DNA from: Seohaeicola saemankumensis
GTDB taxonomy: Bacteria > Pseudomonadota > Alphaproteobacteria > Rhodobacterales > Rhodobacteraceae
Reading direction: 5' to 3'
DNA length: 64,000 nucleotides
Assembly: GCF_020171285.1 (NCBI RefSeq)
Contig: NZ_JAIUZI010000001.1
Coordinates: forward strand, 124,001-188,000
Made by a program: the position numbers and the translations under genes. Below are positions 27,009 through 36,044 of the stretch, piece by piece; the first letter of the stretch is position 1, and each line of letters starts with the position of its first letter. The notes below the pieces were generated by a model. That model ran no database searches, was not told the DNA's origin, and saw only the letters and a program-made list of their open reading frames with translations.

Positions 27009-27899
27009 CTACTTGGTTGGCTGGATCAGCGCCTTGGCCGCCGCGGACCGGACCGCGCGCGTCAGCGGTTCCAGCGGCGTGGCCATGATCCGGCTGACCC
27101 GCCATGTCAGCGGAACTTCGAGCGAACTGTCCGGGATCAGCGGCGCCAGCCGCCCGTTGCGGATCGGGCCGCGCACCATCGACGCCGGGTTCATGCCCCA
27201 CCCGATTCCGGCGCGGGCCGCATCGACAAAGGCGTGGGTGGAGGGCAGAAAATGCGTGGGCGGCGACAGCTTTTCGCCCAGATTCTCGCGAATCCAGTCT
27301 CTTTGCAGCGCATCTTTCGCGTTAAAGGTCAGGCAGGGCGCCTGCATCAGCGCCTCGGGCGTGACCCCATCGGGGAACCAGCGCGCGATGAAATCCGGCG
27401 AAGCCGTGGCGATATAGGACAGCGCGCCCAACGCGTAGGTGTCACAGCCCGCAGCCGGTTTGCCGCTGGCACAAATTGCGGCGCTCACCTCGCCGCGTTT
27501 CAGCCAGTCGGCGCTGTGATCCTGATCGTCGACGACAAGGTCGAACAGAATCTCGGGCACCTGCGCCATGGCATGCACGAACCAGGTCGCCAGGCTGTCC
27601 GCGTTGACCGCGATCCGCAGCCGCAGCGGTCCTGATACGCTGTCCAGCTTCAGCTCTCGGCTCAGCTGCGCCTCAAGCAGGCCGACGTCTTCGGCATGTT
27701 TGGCCAGCCGTTCGCCCTGTGGCGTTCCGGTGCAGGGGCTGGATCGGTTGATCAGCGATGCGCCGACCTTGTCCTCCAGCGCCTTGATCCGCTGCGAAAT
27801 GGCCGAAGGGGTCACGCGCAGTTCGGCAGCAGCCGCCTCGAAACTGCCACGCCGCAGGACCGAGGCGAGCGCAGACAGGTGATGCGGGTCGAATTGCAT
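27009..27899 (-). CDS. argP: LysR-type regulator of the ArgP family
   Basis: 296 residues. The N-terminal winged helix-turn-helix (residues 3-60) has AVSQR-like AISQRIKALEDKVG. The effector domain has the ArgP/LysG pattern (PLRLRIAVNADSLATWF, LDLV-like FDLVVDDQDHSADWLKRGEVSAAI). ArgP/LysG proteins sense lysine or arginine and activate the adjacent exporter gene. Here it is divergent from a LysE-family exporter with 90 bases between them, the classical arrangement. Confidence 0.85.
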   Translation of the reverse strand: MQFDPHHLSALASVLRRGSFEAAAAELRVTPSAISQRIKALEDKVGASLINRSSPCTGTPQGERLAKHAEDVGLLEAQLSRELKLDSVSGPLRLRIAVNADSLATWFVHAMAQVPEILFDLVVDDQDHSADWLKRGEVSAAICASGKPAAGCDTYALGALSYIATASPDFIARWFPDGVTPEALMQAPCLTFNAKDALQRDWIRENLGEKLSPPTHFLPSTHAFVDAARAGIGWGMNPASMVRGPIRNGRLAPLIPDSSLEVPLTWRVSRIMATPLEPLTRAVRSAAAKALIQPTK

Positions 27900-27989
27900 T
27901 AGATTTCCTTAATCTGGATGATCCTGATTAACTGGATTACGGGTTTCGTGGGCTGTAGTCAAACCAGACCCACAGAATGAAGGTCCACG
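27900..27989. promoter_or_regulatory. Shared argP/lysE control region
   Basis: This 90-base AT-richer gap holds both promoters. The TTAATCTGGATGATCCTGAT stretch contains ATC/GAT-rich half sites of the LysR type. The exporter start is preceded by GAAGG. No exact operator can be defined by eye. Confidence 0.5.
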
Positions 27990-28589
27990 ATGTTCACGTC
28001 TTTTGTACCCGGTTTTGCTCTTGGCTTTGGTTTGATCTTGGCCATCGGCGCGCAAAATGCCTTTGTGCTGCGGCAAGGGCTGCGGCAAGAGAATGTGTTC
28101 TGGATCTGCCTGACCTGCGCGGTCTCGGACGCGGTTCTGATTGCGGCTGGCGTCGCCGGTTTTGGCGGGCTGGCGGAAAAGGCCAGCTGGTTCGGGCCGT
28201 TGATGCGGTGGGGAGGCGCGGCGTTTCTCTTGTGGTACGGCGCCCGCAGTTTCCGGTCCGCCTGGGTTGGTGGCGCAGCGATGCCGACGGACGGACCCGA
28301 TGGCGCCAGCCTGAGGGGCGCGCTCCTGACGGTGTTGGCCCTTACCTGGCTGAACCCGCATGTCTACCTCGACACTGTTGTTCTGATCGGGTCGGTTTCG
28401 GCCCAGTACCCGGACCGTGCCACTTTTGCGCTGGGCGCCATGACGTCCAGCTTTGTGTTCTTTTTCGGGTTGGGCTACGGCGCGCGATTGCTGGCGCCGG
28501 TTTTTCGCCGGCCGGCGGCATGGCGTGCGCTGGATACGGTTGTCGGCCTGACCATGTGGGCCATCGCGGCCAAGCTGATCTGGATGTGA
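27990..28589 (+). CDS. LysE/ArgO family amino-acid exporter
   Basis: 199 residues, about six membrane helices. The N-terminal GFGLILAIGAQNAFVLRQGL is the LysE-family signature, and TWLNPHVYLDTVVLIG holds the conserved NPH motif. It exports basic amino acids such as arginine or lysine across the inner membrane, relieving excess or toxic analogues. It is paired with argP, its likely activator. A pirin gene follows after 83 bases and may be separately transcribed. Confidence 0.9.
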   Translation: MFTSFVPGFALGFGLILAIGAQNAFVLRQGLRQENVFWICLTCAVSDAVLIAAGVAGFGGLAEKASWFGPLMRWGGAAFLLWYGARSFRSAWVGGAAMPTDGPDGASLRGALLTVLALTWLNPHVYLDTVVLIGSVSAQYPDRATFALGAMTSSFVFFFGLGYGARLLAPVFRRPAAWRALDTVVGLTMWAIAAKLIWM

Positions 28590-28672
28590 CGCACATTTCC
28601 TGTGCGGGGACCGGGGCTGTCGTGGGGCGTCATCCGCCCTAGGTTAAAGGGGACATCAGCGGAGGAGATAAA

Positions 28673-29605
28673 ATGAGCTGGAACCCGAGCCTTGAGCCCA
28701 CCTGTCCCGACGCGGGTAATCTGGACAGTATCGAAACCGTCATCATCCCCCGCGCCCGCGACCTTGGCGGGTTCGAGGTGCGCCGCGCGCTCCCCGCGCC
28801 GCGCCGCCAGATGGTTGGTCCCTTTATCTTCTTCGACCAGGCCGGCCCGGCAGAGTTTCTGACCGGGCAGGGTATTGATGTCCGCCCGCATCCGCATATC
28901 GGGCTGGGCACGGTCACCTACCTGTACGAAGGCGAATTCGAACACCGCGATTCCATCGGCACCCATCAGATGATCTATCCCGGCGAGGTGAACTGGATGG
29001 TTGCGGGGCAGGGGGTGACGCACTCCGAACGCACATCTGCCGCAACGCGGGCCGGGCAGAGCCGGTTGTTCGGCATCCAGACGTGGATCGCGCTGCCCGA
29101 AAAACACGAAGACACCGAGGCCCGTTTCGAACATCACGGCCGCGCCGCTTTGCCGTTTCTCGAAGGCGAAGGCAAAAGCGTACGTCTGATCCTGGGGTCG
29201 GCCTGGGGCAAAACCGCGCCTGTGACGATGTATTCGGAAACCTTTTACGCCGACGTGACCTTGCAACCCGGCGCCCGGCTGCCGCTGCCGGATGATCACG
29301 AGGATCGGGGCCTATATGTCACCCAGGGCAGCGTGACGATTGCCGGCGATGTCTTTGAGGCCGGGCGCATGATGGTATTCCGGCCCGGCGATGCGATCAC
29401 CGTGACGGCGGGCGAACGCGGCGCCCGGCTCATGGCGCTCGGAGGAGAGACGATGAACGGACCCCGCCACATCTGGTGGAACTTTGTCGCCTCCAGCCGG
29501 GACCGAATCGAAGAGGCCAAGCAGGCCTGGGCGGCAGGAGACTGGGAACATGGCCGCTTTCGGCTTCCACCCGGCGATGACGAGGAATTCATACCGCTTC
29601 CCTGA
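28673..29605 (+). CDS. Pirin-family bicupin protein
   Basis: 310 residues. The start follows GGAGGAG. The N-terminal cupin carries the metal ligands His73 and His75 (HPHIG) and His117 and Glu119 (THSE), spaced as in pirins. The C-terminal cupin is less conserved (YVTQGSVTIAGDVF, FRPGDAITVTAG). Bacterial pirins bind iron; some have quercetinase-like activity and others modulate metabolic enzymes. No substrate can be assigned. It is cytoplasmic with no signal peptide. Confidence 0.9.
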   Translation: MSWNPSLEPTCPDAGNLDSIETVIIPRARDLGGFEVRRALPAPRRQMVGPFIFFDQAGPAEFLTGQGIDVRPHPHIGLGTVTYLYEGEFEHRDSIGTHQMIYPGEVNWMVAGQGVTHSERTSAATRAGQSRLFGIQTWIALPEKHEDTEARFEHHGRAALPFLEGEGKSVRLILGSAWGKTAPVTMYSETFYADVTLQPGARLPLPDDHEDRGLYVTQGSVTIAGDVFEAGRMMVFRPGDAITVTAGERGARLMALGGETMNGPRHIWWNFVASSRDRIEEAKQAWAAGDWEHGRFRLPPGDDEEFIPLP

Positions 29606-29691
29606 TAGTTGTCAGGAAAATTCCGCGTTGGGCAGCTAATTGTCATGTGAAGGGTTGTTTGCCCCATGAAATAGGTGTTGAACCAGACATC

Positions 29692-30603
29692 ATGACCGCG
29701 ACAACCCAATTCTCCGCACGTCCCCTGGCCGGCGTCTTCTGGATGCTGCTGACGGGCGTCTTTTTCGTCGCCGTCACCGCGCTGGTCAAGTTCATGGGGC
29801 CACGGGTGCCGCCGGCAGAGGCGGCGTTCCTGCGTTATCTTCTCGGGTTGGTGTTCCTGCTGCCGATGCTGCGGCCGATCCTGAACACCCATCTGACAAA
29901 ACGTCAGTGGGGGTTGTTTTCCCTGCGCGGGCTTCTGCATGCGGGCGGCGTCATGCTGTGGTTCTTCTCGATGACCCAGATCCCTCTCGCCGAGGTGACG
30001 GCGATGAACTACCTCTCGCCGGTCTATGTGACGATCCTCGCCGCGTTGTTCCTGGGCGAAAAACTGGCCGCGCGCCGCATCGCGGCTGTCTTGATCGCGC
30101 TGGTGGGGGCGGCGATCATTCTGCGCCCGGGTTTTCGCGAGGTCAGCCCCGGCCATATCGCAATGTTCTTCGCGGCAATGGTCTTTGGCGGCTCCTACAT
30201 TCTGGCCAAGGTTCTGGCCGACGAGGTGAACGCGGCGGTCGTTGTGTCGATGTTGTCGATCTGGGTGACGGTCGGGCTTGCTCCGTTTGCCTGGGCCGTC
30301 TGGGTCACGCCGACATGGACGGAAATCGGTATCCTCTTCGGGGTCGCCTGTTTCGCCACAGCGGGGCATTACACCATGACCCTGGCCTTCGCCGCGGCCC
30401 CTATGACCGTGACCCAGCCGGTGACCTTTCTGCAACTGGTCTGGGCCACGGCGCTGGGCGCGATCGTCTTTAACGAGGCGGTCGATGTCTGGGTGGTCTT
30501 TGGCGGGTCGCTTATCCTGGGCTCGGTCACGTTCATCACCTGGCGCGAAGCGGTTCTGAAGCGCCGCGCCATTACCCCACCGACGCCCGCGACCAAGGTC
30601 TGA
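29692..30603 (+). CDS. EamA-family (DMT) transporter
   Basis: 303 residues with ten predicted helices in two five-helix EamA repeats. The first ends near ILRPGF and the second holds PVTFLQLVWATALG and the late GGSLILGSVTF helix. The ATG was chosen for the length and alignment of the first helix; an in-frame ATG 45 bases upstream is possible. Members export metabolites or amino acids; the substrate is not readable. No operon partner is evident. Confidence 0.85.
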   Translation: MTATTQFSARPLAGVFWMLLTGVFFVAVTALVKFMGPRVPPAEAAFLRYLLGLVFLLPMLRPILNTHLTKRQWGLFSLRGLLHAGGVMLWFFSMTQIPLAEVTAMNYLSPVYVTILAALFLGEKLAARRIAAVLIALVGAAIILRPGFREVSPGHIAMFFAAMVFGGSYILAKVLADEVNAAVVVSMLSIWVTVGLAPFAWAVWVTPTWTEIGILFGVACFATAGHYTMTLAFAAAPMTVTQPVTFLQLVWATALGAIVFNEAVDVWVVFGGSLILGSVTFITWREAVLKRRAITPPTPATKV

Positions 30604-30677
30604 CCCGCGTCTTGCCAGAGCGGCGCGCCGGCAGGTAGGTTGCCGCATTGGCCGTATTGGCCGTGGGGGGGATGCAG

Positions 30678-31664
30678 ATGCGGCAATGGATATGGGCGGC
30701 CGTCACGGTTGGGATACCGTGCGCGGCCTACGCGGAACTGGAAGTCTGCAATGATACAGAGGTCCGTCAGACTGTCGCCATCGGCTACAAGGGACAGGAC
30801 GATTGGGTTTCCGAGGGCTGGTGGAACATCCAGCCCGGCGATTGCGCAACTCCGGTCAAGGGCGATCTGACCCGCCGGTATTACTACATCATGTCAAAGG
30901 CGTCCGGCTGGGTCTTCGACGATGAGAATATCGTTTTCTGCACCACGTCGGATGCCTTTACCATTGTCGGTGACGAGGACTGCGAGGCGCGAGGGCACCG
31001 CAAGGACCGGTTTGCCAAGATCGACACCGGCAAGACCGCCAAGGCATTCAACGTGGCCCTGTCCGCCGTGACGCGCCCGGCACCGCCGCAGGAGCCCGAA
31101 CCCGGACAATATGGCGAACCCTTCTCGGATGCCGCGACCTTTCAGGGCTGCAACACCGATATCGATCCGGGCTATTGCAGCTTCTACATCGATGCGACCA
31201 AATTCTTTGCCTATGACGACGGGCGGTCGAACCCTTATGCCTTCAAGCTTCTGATGGACCTCAACCCCGGCACCCCGGTTTCGGTCGAGGGAGAGCTGGT
31301 TGGCGTCTTCGATGCCACCGCTGAACTGGTCCTGTCCGAGGTCGACACCCGCGCCTGGACAGAGGCGGACGGTCTGCTCGACCAGATGCAGGGTTATTGG
31401 TACGCGGTCGATGATCCCGCCAGCCAGTTCAACATTCTGGGGGCCGAGCGGATCGGCTATTACGATGGCAACTACTCCGGGACCGAGGCGATCGCCGTGC
31501 GCGAATGGTGCGACGCATTCGAGGGCGACGGCCCGTACCTCTATGCCCGCGACCCGGAAAACGGCGAGCAGTATTGTTACCAGATCACCTATGTCGGCGA
31601 CCTGGACATGACATTGATGTACCTGCCGGCCGGGCGGTTTCTGGACTATCGCCGCCTCGACTGA
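30678..31664 (+). CDS. Secreted DUF1036 protein
   Basis: 328 residues starting at the ATG six bases after a run of seven G; earlier in-frame TTG/ATG codons are less well placed. The signal peptide ends near AAYAEL. The first 120 residues match DUF1036 (LEVCNDTEVRQTVAIGY, EGWWNIQPGDC), a small Cys-containing periplasmic domain common in cyanobacteria and alphaproteobacteria. The second half (residues 150-328) is acidic and Tyr-rich with several Cys that could form disulfides (QGCNTDIDPGYCSFYI). Function unknown. The BetI operator begins four bases after its stop. Confidence 0.75.
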   Translation: MRQWIWAAVTVGIPCAAYAELEVCNDTEVRQTVAIGYKGQDDWVSEGWWNIQPGDCATPVKGDLTRRYYYIMSKASGWVFDDENIVFCTTSDAFTIVGDEDCEARGHRKDRFAKIDTGKTAKAFNVALSAVTRPAPPQEPEPGQYGEPFSDAATFQGCNTDIDPGYCSFYIDATKFFAYDDGRSNPYAFKLLMDLNPGTPVSVEGELVGVFDATAELVLSEVDTRAWTEADGLLDQMQGYWYAVDDPASQFNILGAERIGYYDGNYSGTEAIAVREWCDAFEGDGPYLYARDPENGEQYCYQITYVGDLDMTLMYLPAGRFLDYRRLD

Positions 31665-31667
31665 CGG

Positions 31668-31689
31668 TTATTGATTGACGAGTCAATAA
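31668..31689. promoter_or_regulatory. BetI operator
   Basis: TTATTGA and TCAATAA form a perfect seven-base inverted repeat with an eight-base spacer, 44 bases before betI. The AT-rich TTGA...TCAA form agrees with operators of BetI repressors. It probably mediates choline-relieved autorepression of betI-betC. Confidence 0.7.
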
Positions 31690-31732
31690 ACCGCTTTTAG
31701 CGTCTCTCTGTGATCAGCAGGAGACGGCGCGG

Positions 31733-32305
31733 ATGCCGAAATTGGGAATGGAGCCGGTCAGGCGCGAGGCACTGGTCAAGGCAACGATCGCGGAAATCGG
31801 CGCGGCCGGGTCGCTGGATGTGACGGTCAGCCAGATCGCCCGCAGGGCGGGCATGTCCAGCGCGCTGGCGCACCACTATTTCGGTGGCAAAGAGCAGATC
31901 TTCCTCGCCGCCATGCGCCGGATCCTGACGGATTTCGGGACCGAAGTCCGGCGTGAACTGGCCCAGTCCGGTCCGGCGGATCGTGCCAGGGCAATTATCC
32001 GCGCCAGCTTTTCACCGGCCAGCTTTGCCCCCGGCGCGATTTCCGCCTGGATGACGTTTTATGTGCTGGCCCAGACCAACCCTCAGGCCTTGCGGCTGTG
32101 GCGGGTTTATCAGAGCCGTCTGCGGTCGAACTTGTCCCATGCCCTGCGCGGCCAGACCAATGACCCGGCCGCGGCGGCGGCGACCCTGACTGCGCTGATC
32201 GACGGGCTCTACATCCGCGCCGCCCTGAACGCCCCGGAAACGCCCGAACGGGCGACCGAACATGCGTTTTCGGTTCTCGATCTTCTGACCGGAGCCCGCG
32301 CATGA
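31733..32305 (+). CDS. betI: TetR-type repressor of choline metabolism
   Basis: 190 residues. The N-terminal helix-turn-helix has VTVSQIARRAGMSSALAHHYFGGKE, and the ligand domain has the BetI hallmarks SFSPASFAPGAISAWMTFY and ALIDGLYIRAAL. BetI represses bet genes until choline binds. It overlaps betC by four bases (ATGA), so the two are co-translated. The inverted repeat upstream is its likely operator. Confidence 0.9.
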   Translation: MPKLGMEPVRREALVKATIAEIGAAGSLDVTVSQIARRAGMSSALAHHYFGGKEQIFLAAMRRILTDFGTEVRRELAQSGPADRARAIIRASFSPASFAPGAISAWMTFYVLAQTNPQALRLWRVYQSRLRSNLSHALRGQTNDPAAAAATLTALIDGLYIRAALNAPETPERATEHAFSVLDLLTGARA

Positions 32306-33810
32306 CACGGCCCAACATCCTGATCCTGATGGTCGATCAGCTGAACGGGACCCTGTTTCCCGACGGCCCCGCCGACTGGCTGCACGCGCCGAACCTCAGG
32401 AAACTCGCCGCGCGCTCCACCCGCTTCGCCAATGCCTATACCGCCAGCCCGCTCTGCGCGCCGGGCCGGGCCAGCTTCATGTCCGGGCAATTGCCCTCGC
32501 GCACCGGCGTCTACGACAACGCCGCCGAATTCCGCTCTGACATCCCCACCTACGCCCACCATCTGCGCCGCGCCGGCTACTACACCTGCCTCAGCGGCAA
32601 GATGCACTTCGTCGGCCCCGACCAGCTGCACGGGTTCGAAGAACGGCTGACCACCGACATCTACCCGGCCGATTTCGGCTGGACACCCGACTACCGCAAA
32701 CCCGGCGAACGCATCGACTGGTGGTATCACAACATGGGGTCCGTCACCGGCGCGGGGGTGGCCGAGATCTCCAACCAGATGGAATACGATGACGAGGTCG
32801 CCTACAACGCCACCGCCAAGCTCTACGACCTCGCGCGTGGCAACGATGACCGCCCCTGGGCGCTGACCGTCAGCTTCACCCACCCGCACGATCCCTACGT
32901 CGCGCGGCGCAAATACTGGGATCTCTACGAGGATTGCGACCACCTGTTGCCGCAGGTGCCGGCGATGGACTACGCCGACCACGACCCCCACGCGCAGCGG
33001 ATTTTCGACGCCAACGACTGGCGCAGCTACGACATCACTGACGACCACATCAAGCGCGCCCGCCGCGCCTATTTCGCCAATATCTCCTACCTCGATGACA
33101 AGATCGGCGAAATACTGCAAGTGCTTGAGGACACCCGGCAAGAGGCCATCGTGCTCTTTGTCTCCGATCACGGCGACATGCTGGGCGAACGCGGGCTGTG
33201 GTTCAAGATGTGCTTCTACGAAGGCTCGTCGCGGGTGCCGCTGATGATTTCCGCCCCCGACCTGCCGCTTGGCCGCATCGACACGCCCGTGTCCACCCTC
33301 GACGTCACCCCGACGCTCGGCGCGCTGGCCGGCATCGACCTTGCCGAACTCACGCCCTGGACCGATGGCGAAGACCTCACCGCCCTCGCGCGGGGGGCAG
33401 AGCGCCACACGCCCGTGGCGATGGAATACGCCGCCGAGGCCTCCTATGCGCCGCTGGTCAGCCTGCGCTACGGCAAATGGAAATACACCCGCTGCGCGCT
33501 CGACCCCGACCAGCTCTTTGACCTCGATGCCGACCCGCACGAGCTGACAAACCTCGCCGATCACCCGGCGCACCAGGGCACCCTGCAAACCCTGCGCGCC
33601 AAGTCCGAGGCCCGCTGGGACCTCGCCCGCTTCGACGCCGAGGTGCGCGCCAGCCAGGCCCGCCGCTGGGTCGTCTACGAGGCGCTGCGCCAGGGCGGCT
33701 ATTACCCCTGGGACTTCCAGCCGCTGCAACGCGCCTCCGAACGCTACATGCGCAACCACATGGACCTGAACACGCTGGAAGACAGCCAGCGGTTCCCACG
33801 CGGAGAGTAA
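32302..33810 (+). CDS. betC: Choline-sulfatase
   Basis: 502 residues. The sulfatase signature CAPGR at Cys52-Arg56 contains the cysteine converted to formylglycine, and Asp12 and the later SDHGDMLGERG segment supply metal ligands. The C-terminal part matches BetC (SLRYGKWKYTRC, the choline-sulfatase tail ending FPRGE). It hydrolyses choline-O-sulfate to choline and sulfate in the cytoplasm, feeding betaine synthesis and sulfur supply. The gene directly follows betI; betA follows after 127 bases containing a repeat. Confidence 0.95.
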   Translation: MTRPNILILMVDQLNGTLFPDGPADWLHAPNLRKLAARSTRFANAYTASPLCAPGRASFMSGQLPSRTGVYDNAAEFRSDIPTYAHHLRRAGYYTCLSGKMHFVGPDQLHGFEERLTTDIYPADFGWTPDYRKPGERIDWWYHNMGSVTGAGVAEISNQMEYDDEVAYNATAKLYDLARGNDDRPWALTVSFTHPHDPYVARRKYWDLYEDCDHLLPQVPAMDYADHDPHAQRIFDANDWRSYDITDDHIKRARRAYFANISYLDDKIGEILQVLEDTRQEAIVLFVSDHGDMLGERGLWFKMCFYEGSSRVPLMISAPDLPLGRIDTPVSTLDVTPTLGALAGIDLAELTPWTDGEDLTALARGAERHTPVAMEYAAEASYAPLVSLRYGKWKYTRCALDPDQLFDLDADPHELTNLADHPAHQGTLQTLRAKSEARWDLARFDAEVRASQARRWVVYEALRQGGYYPWDFQPLQRASERYMRNHMDLNTLEDSQRFPRGE

Positions 33811-33858
33811 CCGCCCGACACCCCGCGCGCCGCCTGACCAAAAAGACTGCCCACCCAT

Positions 33859-33881
33859 GTTTCATCTCTTTGCAAATACTC
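33859..33881 (-). repeat. Dispersed intergenic 23-mer (copy A)
   Basis: Between betC and betA, the minus strand reads GAGTATTTGCAAAGAGATG followed by AAAC. A copy matching at 20 of 23 positions lies after mcm at 49206-49228. Both are intergenic, just after a gene and before another. It may be a short family of extragenic repeats. The copy also contains TTTGCAAA, the PccR motif, probably by chance. Confidence 0.5.
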
Positions 33882-33937
33882 AAAATCCGACGATTGCCAT
33901 CGGGTCCGCCGCCCCCCGACCGGGAGGCGCCTGAGCC

Positions 33938-35596
33938 ATGGAGGCCGATTTCGTCATCGTCGGCGCCGGTTCCGCTGGCTGCGCCATGGCCTACCGGCTG
34001 TCCGAGGCCGGGTCGTCGGTGATCGTCATCGAACACGGCGGCAGCGATGCCGGCCCCTTCATCCAGATGCCGGCCGCGCTAAGCTATCCGATGAACATGG
34101 CGCGCTACGATTGGGGGTATCGGACGGAACCGGAACCGCACCTGAACAACCGGCGGCTTGCCTGCCCACGCGGCAAGGTGATCGGCGGCTCGTCGTCCAT
34201 CAACGGCATGGTCTACGTGCGCGGCCACGCAATGGATTTCGATCACTGGGCCGACAGTGGCGCCGACGGATGGTCCTATGCCGATGTGCTGCCCTATTTC
34301 AGACGGATGGAAAACTGGCACGACATGGGCCACGGCGGTGATCCGCAATGGCGGGGCAACGACGGACCGTTGCATGTGACGCGCGGCCCCCGGTCCAACC
34401 CGCTCTTCGCGGCCTTTGTCGAGGCCGGGCGACAGGCCGGCTACCAGCTGACCGAGGACTACAACGGCGAAAAGCAGGAAGGCTTCGGCCCGATGGAACA
34501 GACGGTCTGGCAGGGCCGTAGATGGTCGGCCGCCAATGCGTTCTTGCGTCCGGCGCTCAAGCGCGACCATTGCACCCTGGTCCGGGGTCTCGCGACCCGC
34601 GTCGCGATCAAGGATGGCCGCGCGGTCGGGGTCGAGATCCGGCGCGGCGGGCAGACCGAAACCATCCGCGCCCGGCGCGAAGTTGTCGTGGCGGCGAGTT
34701 CGATCAATTCCCCCAAGCTGCTGATGCTGTCGGGGATCGGGCCGGCGGCCCATATCGCCAGCCACGGCATCGACATCGTGGCCGACCGTCCCGGCGTCGG
34801 GGCCAACCTGCAGGATCATCTTGAACTCTACATTCAGATGGCGTCGACGCAGCCGATCACGCTCTACAAGCACTGGAACCTGCTCAGCAAGGCGCGGATC
34901 GGGGCGCAGTGGCTGTTTACACGCACGGGGCTGGGGGCATCGAACCAGTTCGAAAGCGCGGCCTTCATCCGCAGCCGCGCCGGGGTGCCTTACCCGGACA
35001 TTCAATACCATTTCCTGCCCATGGCCGTGCGGTACGACGGCCAGGCCGCCGCCGAAGGGCACGGGTTTCAGGCCCATGTCGGCCCCATGCGATCCGCCAG
35101 CCGGGGCTGCGTCATGCTGCGGTCCTCTGCGCCGCAGGACGCGCCGGTGATCCGTTTCAACTACATGTCCGACCCGCAGGACTGGGAGGATTTCCGCACC
35201 TGCATCCGGCTCACCCGAGAGATCTTTGCCCAGCCCGCCTTTGCGCCTTTTGTCAAGCACGAGATTCAACCCGGAAACGACGTACAGTCGGATACGGCGC
35301 TGGACGCCTTCATCGCCGAACACGCAGAAAGCGCGTACCACCCCTGCGGAACCTGCCGGATGGGGCGCGCAAACGATCCCCAGGCGGTGGTCGATCCCGC
35401 GGGCCGGGTGATCGGGGTCGATGCCCTGCGGGTCGCCGACAGCTCGATCTTCCCGCGCATCACCAACGGCAACCTCAATGCGCCCTCGATCATGGTCGGC
35501 GAAAAGATTGCCGATAGCCTGCTGGGACGCCCCGCCTTGCCCCCCGCAAACGACCAGCCATGGATCCACCCCGCGTGGCAGGAAAAACAGCGCTGA
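33938..35596 (+). CDS. betA: Choline dehydrogenase
   Basis: 552 residues of the GMC oxidoreductase family. The FAD motif GAGSAG is at residues 9-14, with [18 protein letters not shown] next and the C-terminal catalytic His in [10 protein letters not shown] and Asn in NGNLNAPS. It is membrane-associated and oxidises choline to betaine aldehyde, and in some bacteria on to glycine betaine. No betB (betaine aldehyde dehydrogenase) lies beside it, so either BetA performs both steps or betB is elsewhere. It is in the same direction as betI-betC and probably under the same control. Confidence 0.9.
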   Translation: MEADFVIVGAGSAGCAMAYRLSEAGSSVIVIEHGGSDAGPFIQMPAALSYPMNMARYDWGYRTEPEPHLNNRRLACPRGKVIGGSSSINGMVYVRGHAMDFDHWADSGADGWSYADVLPYFRRMENWHDMGHGGDPQWRGNDGPLHVTRGPRSNPLFAAFVEAGRQAGYQLTEDYNGEKQEGFGPMEQTVWQGRRWSAANAFLRPALKRDHCTLVRGLATRVAIKDGRAVGVEIRRGGQTETIRARREVVVAASSINSPKLLMLSGIGPAAHIASHGIDIVADRPGVGANLQDHLELYIQMASTQPITLYKHWNLLSKARIGAQWLFTRTGLGASNQFESAAFIRSRAGVPYPDIQYHFLPMAVRYDGQAAAEGHGFQAHVGPMRSASRGCVMLRSSAPQDAPVIRFNYMSDPQDWEDFRTCIRLTREIFAQPAFAPFVKHEIQPGNDVQSDTALDAFIAEHAESAYHPCGTCRMGRANDPQAVVDPAGRVIGVDALRVADSSIFPRITNGNLNAPSIMVGEKIADSLLGRPALPPANDQPWIHPAWQEKQR

Positions 35597-35628
35597 TCCT
35601 CGGAATTTCCGCCATCGGCGGGCGGGGT

Positions 35629-35642
35629 TTGATCCGCGTCAA
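35629..35642. promoter_or_regulatory. Probable FNR/FnrL box before the YdcH-like gene
   Basis: TTGATCCGCGTCAA matches the FNR consensus TTGAT-N4-ATCAA at nine of ten positions, and the GTCAA half is common in alphaproteobacterial FnrL sites. A -10-like CATTCT or TTCTAG lies about 25-30 bases further on, so the box would sit near -41 and act as a class II activator site. Confidence 0.55.
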
Positions 35643-35704
35643 AGTGAAGGGGGGCAGAGGCATTCTAGTCTGACTCGCAACTAACAAAAACAAGGAGCGA
35701 ACAG

Positions 35705-35944
35705 ATGTCTCACACCCCGCATGAATTGGCAGAGGAATTCCCTGACAAGATCGATGTGATGCATGAGTTGAAGCAATCGGATCAGCATTTTGCCAAGCTC
35801 GCGGATGAATACCACGAGGTGAACCGCGCCGTGCATCGGGCGGAAACCAACGTGGAACCGATGGACGACCTGGCCGAAAACGAGCTGCGCAAGAAACGCG
35901 GCCTGCTCAAGGATCAGATCTGGGCGCTGTTGGCCGACCGCTGA
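35705..35944 (+). CDS. YdcH/DUF465-like small protein
   Basis: 79 residues after AAGGAGCG. The sequence is an antiparallel helical hairpin (HELAEEFPDKIDVMHELKQSD, FAKLADEYHEVNRAVHR, ENELRKKRGLLKDQIW), the DUF465 pattern. Such proteins are abundant, soluble and of unclear function. The FNR-type box upstream suggests induction at low oxygen. A double palindrome follows the gene. Confidence 0.85.
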   Translation: MSHTPHELAEEFPDKIDVMHELKQSDQHFAKLADEYHEVNRAVHRAETNVEPMDDLAENELRKKRGLLKDQIWALLADR

Positions 35945-35953
35945 CCCCCGCCC

Positions 35954-36000
35954 CAATTTTCTTTCAAAGAAAATTGCCAAGAAAATTTGAAATTTTCTTG
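35954..36000. terminator. Two adjoining AT-rich palindromes between convergent genes
   Basis: CAATTTTCTTT-C-AAAGAAAATTG is followed at once by CAAGAAAATTT-G-AAATTTTCTTG. Both are perfect 11-pair stems with one-base centres, and the arms of each can also pair with the other. They lie between the YdcH-like gene and pccR, which converge, so bidirectional termination is plausible. They may belong to a repeat family. Confidence 0.6.
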
Positions 36001-36044
36001 TGCCCGCCGCGCCCGGTTCGCCCGCCGCGTCGGTTCGTGTGGCG

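Noticed and set aside
33869..33876. TTTGCAAA in the betC-betA gap as a PccR site
   Set aside because: It lies in a repeat element and the second half site is absent. The other repeat copy lacks the motif.
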